Source of the DNA: BM003 sp963783695
Lineage (GTDB): Bacteria > Pseudomonadota > Gammaproteobacteria > Steroidobacterales > BM003
Direction: 5' to 3'
Assembly: GCA_963783695.1 (NCBI GenBank)
Contig: CAWAOM010000004.1
Span: forward strand, 186,001 to 250,000
Length of the DNA stretch: 64,000 nt
The position numbers and the translations under genes are program-made. The stretch's first letter is position 1. Each line of letters starts with the position of its first letter. The notes beneath the pieces were generated by a model that was not told the origin of the DNA, did no database searches, and was given only the letters and a program-made list of their open reading frames with translations. Shown here in pieces: positions 59,046 to 64,000 of this stretch.

Positions 59046-61487
59046 GTGAGCATGGAGTTGCTCAATATCGCCGCCATCTGGGGTGCGATACTGGTTGTTT
59101 TCGTGGCTGTCCTGGTTTATATGCAGGCCGGCGGTCTGGCGTGGGCCACATGTTCGATAGCGGTCATTACCGGGTTTGCGCTGCAGGCACGTCCTGACTG
59201 GTGGGTGGTTGCAGGTCTGGCGCTCGCATTCCTGATTCCGTTCTGTGTTCTCGCGCTACCACGATTTCGGCGGCCATTGATCAGCGACCGTTTGTCCGGG
59301 AAATTCTCTGGCGCCGAGCCGTACTCTGCACAGGGTGCCTCTGCCTGGTGCAGCGAATTGTTCCGCACGGGTTTCCGGTGGCGTGAGATTCTGCGTTTTC
59401 CCCGCACTCATCTGACGGCCGAGGAACGCGAAACTATCGCCGGTCCGGTCGAGGCGCTGTGCGAACGTCTCGTGGCATCGCCCGAGCGGCGACCATTGTC
59501 GCCATTGGATCGCAGAACATGGCCGGTGCTTGCCGCCGACGGGTTGCTCGGACTCGATCTTCCAACAGCGCTTGGCGGGCGGGCGTTTTCGCCGGTCGGC
59601 GTTGCAGCCGTGGTTGAAAAAATCGCTTCGCGCGATCTCAGTATTGCGCTCTGCGTCGGGTCGCCGGCGGCGACCATGGCGCGCACGCTCGTACTCGAAT
59701 TCGGTACCCGGGCACAGCAAGAAATTCTTCCTGAAGTGGTCCGCGGTAACGAGATCCTGACCCTGGCCGCGGCGCCGACGCGCGACGGCGCGGTCGCCGG
59801 CCGCCCGGCGGGGCGGGCGCTGGTCCGGCGCGAGCAACAGGGTCAGGCGCCGGACCAGCTTGGGCTGACGATGGAGTTCGAATTACATTGCGTTGAACTG
59901 GCACCGGTGGCGTCGGTGTTTCTGATAGTCGTGGATATCGAGGACCCCAACGATCTCATCGGCGATAGCATTGGTCTGCGCCGTGCGGTGGTTATGGTAC
60001 CGGCTGACTGTGCCGGCGTTTCCAGAGGTAGCCGGCACGATCTTGCGCGGCTGTCCTTTCCATTCGGAACCGTGTCGGGACGCCAGGTCAATGTGCCGCT
60101 GGGCAACATGCTCGGTGGCAGTGGCAATTGTGAGGCGGTCGTCGACAGGCTCGCGGACGTTTCACCGTGGGCATTGTTCTGGAGTTCGGCGGATGCCGCA
60201 GCCGCCAAGGTCTCGAGCCGCTGCGCCGGCGCGATGGCGCGGATCTCGGGAATGTGGGGGCCGGCCGGCAACGAGCGCGCCGGCGCCGCCCGGACACTGG
60301 GCAAAATGGCTGCCGCCACTTATGCACTCGACGCATCGCGGCGAATGACGCTGTCGCGTATCAGCCAGCATGGGGTTGATGCGGGCCTGGCATCATTGCT
60401 CAAGTTGCTGGTTTCGGCGCGCGGGCGACGGGTCATGGATGCCGGTCTGGATATTCATGGTGTAACGGCGATCTGTCGCGGTCCGACCAACCTTGTCGCC
60501 GAAGTGCAGAAGTACCCGGCCCTGTCGGCGAGCCTGGGTGGAAGCGATCAGCAGTTGCGGGGGCGGTACGTCTTTCAGCGATCGGCGCTCGCCCAGCATC
60601 CCTATCTTGGCGACATGCTCGCGGCCGCCGATGCCGGGCAAGGCCGCGGCGATCAAGCTGCTTTCGACCGCCTCGTCGGGCGCCAGCTCGCCCGCGTTGC
60701 CAATCGGCTATTGCGGGCGCTGGCGATGGGCTGGAGCGGGGCATGGCTGGCGCCGCGCCCCGCGAGGATGCCCGGTTTGCATCGACTTGCGCGGCAGGTG
60801 ACCCGCCTTGCCGCGGCCTGCGCGCTGACCGTCGAGCTGATGCTTTTGCACAAAGGTCGGGGTCTTCTCGAGGATTCCCGTGCCGCCTCGCGGTTATCTG
60901 AAATCGCGGCCGAGCTGTTTGCTACAGCGGCCGTAGTGCGCCGGTACAAGCTGGGCGGCCAGGAGGAAACCGAACGGCCGCTGGCTGCGCAAGCCATGGT
61001 CGCGAGTATGGCCACGGCGCAATTGCAGTTGCGCCAATTGCTCGAGAACAATACGCCGCGCTGGCTTCACGCGACGGTCCGATGCGTTGCATTTCCGTTT
61101 GGCTGGCCTTTCTTTGTCGAGACCGACCAGGCCGAGTTGCAGGCGGCACAGGCGCTGGTGGTGCCTTCAACCGTGCGAGATCGCTTGACCACGGGTATTT
61201 TCTGGAGCGGCAACCGGCGCGATGCACTCGCGCGGCTGGAGAACGCGCTCTCGCGGATTAATGCCATCACGCCGCTGGCGGAAAAACTGCACAGTGGCGA
61301 ACGGGTCGGGCTGATCCACGGTGCCGATCTCGAGGAGAAACTGGCCAGCGCCGAGGCGGCGCGGTTGTTCGCGGCGAGCGATGCGCAGTTGTTGCGCGAG
61401 GCGGACGCTTTGCGCCGTGAGGTGATGGCGATGGACGTCGTCGATGAACAGCCGGAATCAATCAGCCAGAAACGTGCGCCAGCGTAG
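59046..61487 (+). CDS. FadE-like protein lacking acyl-CoA dehydrogenase signature residues
   Basis: 813 residues; the layout equals E. coli FadE: N-terminal TMs (about 10-72), an ACAD-like core, and a C-terminal helical extension (LLRALAMGWSGAWLAPRP ... VVRRYKLGGQEETERP). Two functional blocks are degraded. The FAD/substrate loop (TSPEAGSD in FadE) reads AAAPTRDGAVAG near residue 241, and the catalytic-Glu block (TVEGANILTR) reads SLGGSDQQLRGR, with Gly498 in place of Glu. The gene is long, open and well coded, so it is not a pseudogene. Likely a non-catalytic or altered paralogue; role unknown. Its 3' end overlaps the thioredoxin gene by 30 bases. Confidence 0.85.
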   Translation: MSMELLNIAAIWGAILVVFVAVLVYMQAGGLAWATCSIAVITGFALQARPDWWVVAGLALAFLIPFCVLALPRFRRPLISDRLSGKFSGAEPYSAQGASAWCSELFRTGFRWREILRFPRTHLTAEERETIAGPVEALCERLVASPERRPLSPLDRRTWPVLAADGLLGLDLPTALGGRAFSPVGVAAVVEKIASRDLSIALCVGSPAATMARTLVLEFGTRAQQEILPEVVRGNEILTLAAAPTRDGAVAGRPAGRALVRREQQGQAPDQLGLTMEFELHCVELAPVASVFLIVVDIEDPNDLIGDSIGLRRAVVMVPADCAGVSRGSRHDLARLSFPFGTVSGRQVNVPLGNMLGGSGNCEAVVDRLADVSPWALFWSSADAAAAKVSSRCAGAMARISGMWGPAGNERAGAARTLGKMAAATYALDASRRMTLSRISQHGVDAGLASLLKLLVSARGRRVMDAGLDIHGVTAICRGPTNLVAEVQKYPALSASLGGSDQQLRGRYVFQRSALAQHPYLGDMLAAADAGQGRGDQAAFDRLVGRQLARVANRLLRALAMGWSGAWLAPRPARMPGLHRLARQVTRLAAACALTVELMLLHKGRGLLEDSRAASRLSEIAAELFATAAVVRRYKLGGQEETERPLAAQAMVASMATAQLQLRQLLENNTPRWLHATVRCVAFPFGWPFFVETDQAELQAAQALVVPSTVRDRLTTGIFWSGNRRDALARLENALSRINAITPLAEKLHSGERVGLIHGADLEEKLASAEAARLFAASDAQLLREADALRREVMAMDVVDEQPESISQKRAPA

Positions 61488-62009
61488 TCCGAGATAGGTC
61501 GTATAGCCGAAATCACGGCTGACGATGGCGCCGTTGGAATCGATCACATAATAGGTCGGAAACCCCGGTACCCTGAAATCGCCGGCGGTGGCCGATGTCC
61601 CCAGCAACACGGGAACCTCGAGGCCGTGGCGGCGGGAAAATGCGCGTACCGTGGCGCTGCTCTCGTAACTCAGAGCGACCATAACGATGTTGAGTTTTTC
61701 TTCCGCGACCGCGGCGCGCAAGTGCTGGATATTGCCCGCCGACACAGAACAAATCCGGCACCATGGGGCGAAGAAGTAGAGCAACGTTGGCCGGCCGCGC
61801 AGGTCGGCAAGATCGACGACTTCACCGCTCAGAGCCTGTAACCGAAACGGTGGCGCCGCGGCGGCGTCGGCGGGCAGGAGATCACGGGTCTGGTACCAGC
61901 GCACGGCGACGACGATCAACGCGATCAGCACCAGCTCCGGCCACACACGGCGGCCGCCGGTTGCGGCCTGGCGCCATCGTTTAAGACGCATCGTCACGGC
62001 GTTGATCAT
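61458..62009 (-). CDS. Membrane-anchored thioredoxin-fold protein (TlpA/ScsD-like)
   Basis: 183 residues. One N-terminal TM (ELVLIALIVVAVRWYQ, residues 25-41), then a periplasmic thioredoxin domain with the redox motif FFAPWCRICSV and cis-Pro GFPTYYVID. FRLQALSGEVVDLADLRGRPTLLYF matches TlpA/protein-disulfide-oxidoreductase lead-ins. It reduces or protects periplasmic thiols, or serves cytochrome maturation. Its start overlaps the zapE stop by four bases. Confidence 0.9.
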   Translation of the reverse strand: MINAVTMRLKRWRQAATGGRRVWPELVLIALIVVAVRWYQTRDLLPADAAAAPPFRLQALSGEVVDLADLRGRPTLLYFFAPWCRICSVSAGNIQHLRAAVAEEKLNIVMVALSYESSATVRAFSRRHGLEVPVLLGTSATAGDFRVPGFPTYYVIDSNGAIVSRDFGYTTYLGLRWRTFLAD

Positions 62010-63178
62010 GGCAGGTGCTCGCGGGCGAGATAGTCGTGCGATTGCATTTCGATCAGCCGGCTTTCGGTACGGCGGAACTCAAACTCGAGACGATGGCCGC
62101 GATAGAGTGTTGCGAGCTCCGTTGCGGCCGAGAGTATCAGCTTCACATTGCGGTCGTAGAACTCGTCAACCAGGCTGATGAAACGGCGCGCCTCGTTCTC
62201 GCTATCGACGGCCAGCACCGGCACACCCGAAACGACGACAGTATGAAAACAGCGTGCAATTTCGATGTAGTCGGCCGCACTGCGCGGACCGCCGCAGATT
62301 TCCGCAAAATCGAACCAGACGACTCCATCGGCGAGGCGCCGGGTCGCGAGCGAGCGGCCGTTGAGCTGCAGCGTCATTTCATCGCGCCCGGTGTCCGGTG
62401 CGATCGCGTTGAAGCTGCTCAGCAGATTGTGATCGGCCTCGCTGTCGAGCGGGCTGTGGTAGATCTCCGCCTGCTCCAGAGCGCGCAGGCGATAATCGGT
62501 GGCGTTTTGCAAATGGACGATAGCGGTGTGCCGCTCGATCAGGTCGATAGTCGGCAGGAAGCGGGATCGCTGCAGGCCGTCGCGATAAAGATCATGCGGG
62601 GCGACATTGGATGTCGCAACCAGGCTCACGCCGCGCCTGAACAGGCCCGCGAACAGGTTGCCGAGAATCATTGCGTCAGCGATATCCGAGACGAAAAACT
62701 CGTCGAAGCAGATGATTCGTGCTTGCCGCGCGATCCGGTCGGCAACCTTGTCGAGCGGTGATGCCACATGATCGAGTTGCTTCAATTGTTCGTGAACGCC
62801 CAACATAAAGCGATGGAAATGGGTCCGCAGACCGGTTCCGCGCGGCAGGCAGGCATGGAACAGATCAACGAGAAAGGTCTTGCCGCGGCCGACCCCGCCC
62901 CAGAGATACAAACCACGCAGGGGTTCTATCGTTGCGTGCCCTGGCCTGACGCGCAGCATCAAGCGATCCAGCGCGCCATAGCGCGGCGCGTGCGGTAACG
63001 ACTGTGAAATGTCCTGCAGATGGCGCAAGACCTCGCGTTGCGCCGGGTCTGGCTGAATCTTGCCGCTATCGACCAGTGCCTGATAACGCCCCTCGGGTGT
63101 CAGTGGAGACGTTGCACTGCTGTCGCGATTCACACCGTCGTTCTGTTTGGTCGCCTCACGCATGTTCAGTGCCGCCAC
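62006..63178 (-). CDS. zapE: Cell division protein ZapE (AFG1-like ATPase)
   Basis: 390 residues. Walker A LWGGVGRGKTFLVDLFHACLPRG near residue 90; HRFMLGVHEQL is the family His/Arg block; Walker B IICFDEFFVSDIADAMILGNLFAGLF near 155; VVVSGVPVL and RRFISLVDEFYDRNVKL near 315-340. It associates with the Z-ring constriction machinery. The start could be MREAT five codons later. It is followed by the coupled thioredoxin gene. Confidence 0.94.
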   Translation of the reverse strand: MAALNMREATKQNDGVNRDSSATSPLTPEGRYQALVDSGKIQPDPAQREVLRHLQDISQSLPHAPRYGALDRLMLRVRPGHATIEPLRGLYLWGGVGRGKTFLVDLFHACLPRGTGLRTHFHRFMLGVHEQLKQLDHVASPLDKVADRIARQARIICFDEFFVSDIADAMILGNLFAGLFRRGVSLVATSNVAPHDLYRDGLQRSRFLPTIDLIERHTAIVHLQNATDYRLRALEQAEIYHSPLDSEADHNLLSSFNAIAPDTGRDEMTLQLNGRSLATRRLADGVVWFDFAEICGGPRSAADYIEIARCFHTVVVSGVPVLAVDSENEARRFISLVDEFYDRNVKLILSAATELATLYRGHRLEFEFRRTESRLIEMQSHDYLAREHLP

Positions 63179-63202
63179 CGTTGCGCCCGGCGTTGTTGTG
63201 CT

Positions 63203-64000
63203 TTAGTCCTCATCGAGTTCCGGCCTGGCGCGAAAGTGACCTAGAGCATCGGGATTGGCCAGCGCGTCGGTGTTCAGCACCTCCCGGCCATGAATGACGT
63301 CGCGCACGGCGAGTTCGGTAATCTTGCCGCTCAGGGTGCGCGGGATGTCCGCCACCGCAAGAATTTTCGCCGGCACATGGCGTGGCGTCGTGTTGGCCCG
63401 AAGCTGGGCCCTGATACGGTCGCACAATTCCTGGTCGAGTACGCAGCCGTCCTGAAGGCGCACGAACAGCACGACGCGCACGTCGCCGTCCCACTCCTGG
63501 CCGACCGCAATGCTCTCCGCCACCTCCTCGAGCTGCTCCACCTGGCGATAGATTTCGGCGGTGCCAATCCGGACGCCGCCGGGATTGAGCACCGCATCTG
63601 AGCGGCCATGGATGATCAGTCCGCCATGCCTGGTCAGCTCGGCGAAATCGCCATGACACCAGACGCCGGGGAAGCGCCTGAAATAGGCATCGAGATATCG
63701 CTCTCCGTCCGGATCGTTCCAGAAACCTACCGGCATCGATGGAAACGGCCGGGTGCAGACCAGTTCGCCCTGCTGTCCGGTCAGCGCCTGCCCCTGTGGG
63801 TCCCAGACTTCGACGGCCATGCCGAGGCCGCGGCACTGCAACTCCCCGCGCCACACCGGCAGTATCGGGTTACCCAGAGCGAAACAGGAAATGATGTCGG
63901 TTCCGCCGGAGATCGATGACAGCTGCAGCGCTGCCGAGATTTCGCGATAAACGTAGTCGAAGCTCTCCGGAGCGAGCGGTGACCCGGTTGACAGGACACA
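63203..64000 (-). CDS. aacS: Acetoacetyl-CoA synthetase, C-terminal part (runs off the window)
   Basis: The frame is open to the window end; 265 residues are visible. LSTGSPLAPESFDYVY, SISGGTDIISCFALGNPILPVWRGELQC and the adenylate-forming C-terminal domain (HGRSDAVLNPGGVRIGTAEIY, KILAVADIPRTLSGKITELAVRDVIHG, with the catalytic Lys) are characteristic of AacS. It activates acetoacetate, the end product of ketone-body and tyrosine catabolism, to acetoacetyl-CoA. Tyrosine breakdown by hppD/maiA would feed it. It lies 24 bases upstream of the zapE start on the same strand. Confidence 0.92.
   Translation of the reverse strand, partial: CVLSTGSPLAPESFDYVYREISAALQLSSISGGTDIISCFALGNPILPVWRGELQCRGLGMAVEVWDPQGQALTGQQGELVCTRPFPSMPVGFWNDPDGERYLDAYFRRFPGVWCHGDFAELTRHGGLIIHGRSDAVLNPGGVRIGTAEIYRQVEQLEEVAESIAVGQEWDGDVRVVLFVRLQDGCVLDQELCDRIRAQLRANTTPRHVPAKILAVADIPRTLSGKITELAVRDVIHGREVLNTDALANPDALGHFRARPELDED

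Overview
The window is a dense, high-GC, gene-rich stretch of ordinary bacterial chromosome. I see no rRNA, tRNA, CRISPR array, insertion sequence or prophage. The gene set points to a free-living aerobic gammaproteobacterium: an RND pump with a NodT-type channel, PqiA/PqiB/PqiC, MsrP/MsrQ, ZapE, a DksA-like protein, a 180-kDa-class NAD-glutamate dehydrogenase, tryptophan 2,3-dioxygenase, 4-hydroxyphenylpyruvate dioxygenase and a FadE-like protein. The order or family cannot be fixed from the sequence alone.

Layout. 0-5.6 kb: end of an efflux adaptor, RND permease, outer-membrane channel lipoprotein and a CIA30-domain protein, in one overlapping plus-strand operon. 5.6-8.9 kb: PpiC-type isomerase, ChrR-like flavin reductase, threonine-synthase-like PLP enzyme and an HSDL2-like SDR. 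8.9-12.5 kb: a minus-strand pqi operon in which PqiA is two separate genes. 12.6-17.8 kb: M19 dipeptidase, AI-2E family permease, PNPOx-fold protein, an exported barrel-like protein with an acidic 15-bp minisatellite, a collapsed DUF3052 pseudogene and an ArsN2-like acetyltransferase. 17.9-25.7 kb: ferredoxin-reductase-like flavoprotein, single-chain pyruvate carboxylase, hemerythrin, MFS permease, cupin and a membrane fatty acid hydroxylase. 25.9-35.8 kb: Lar-like zinc ribbon, 2OG oxygenase, an acyl-CoA dehydrogenase + kinase pair with two SDRs, nuclease/phosphatase, muramidase, MAPEG protein and small exported proteins.

35.9-39.9 kb: a promoter, a SAM-I (S-box) riboswitch and a Shine-Dalgarno-sequestering hairpin precede cystathionine gamma-synthase; proB-proA follow. 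39.9-43.3 kb: DUF4136, msrQ/msrP, tesB. 43.3-53.6 kb: a long minus-strand block of central and amino-acid catabolism (E1 alpha, E1 beta, E2, NAD-GDH, phosphoglycerate mutase, DksA-like, MDR oxidoreductase). 53.8-64 kb: kynA, small proteins, a NeuC-like epimerase, a MarR regulator divergent from hppD-maiA across a near-perfect double palindrome, a FadE-like protein that has lost its signature residues, an exported thioredoxin, ZapE and the C-terminal part of acetoacetyl-CoA synthetase.

Much of the window serves amino-acid and acyl-CoA breakdown: Trp, Tyr/Phe, Glu, branched-chain 2-oxo acids, acetoacetate and possibly 4-hydroxy acids. Methionine and proline biosynthesis and envelope maintenance make up most of the rest. 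The most notable observations are the riboswitch with a readable expression platform, the MarR/hppD operator, the probably non-catalytic FadE homologue, the unfused ACAD10/11-like pair, the split PqiA and the DUF3052 deletion relic. No clearly new multi-gene system is evident; the kinase/dehydrogenase/SDR cluster and the FadE-like protein are the best candidates for unexplained function.
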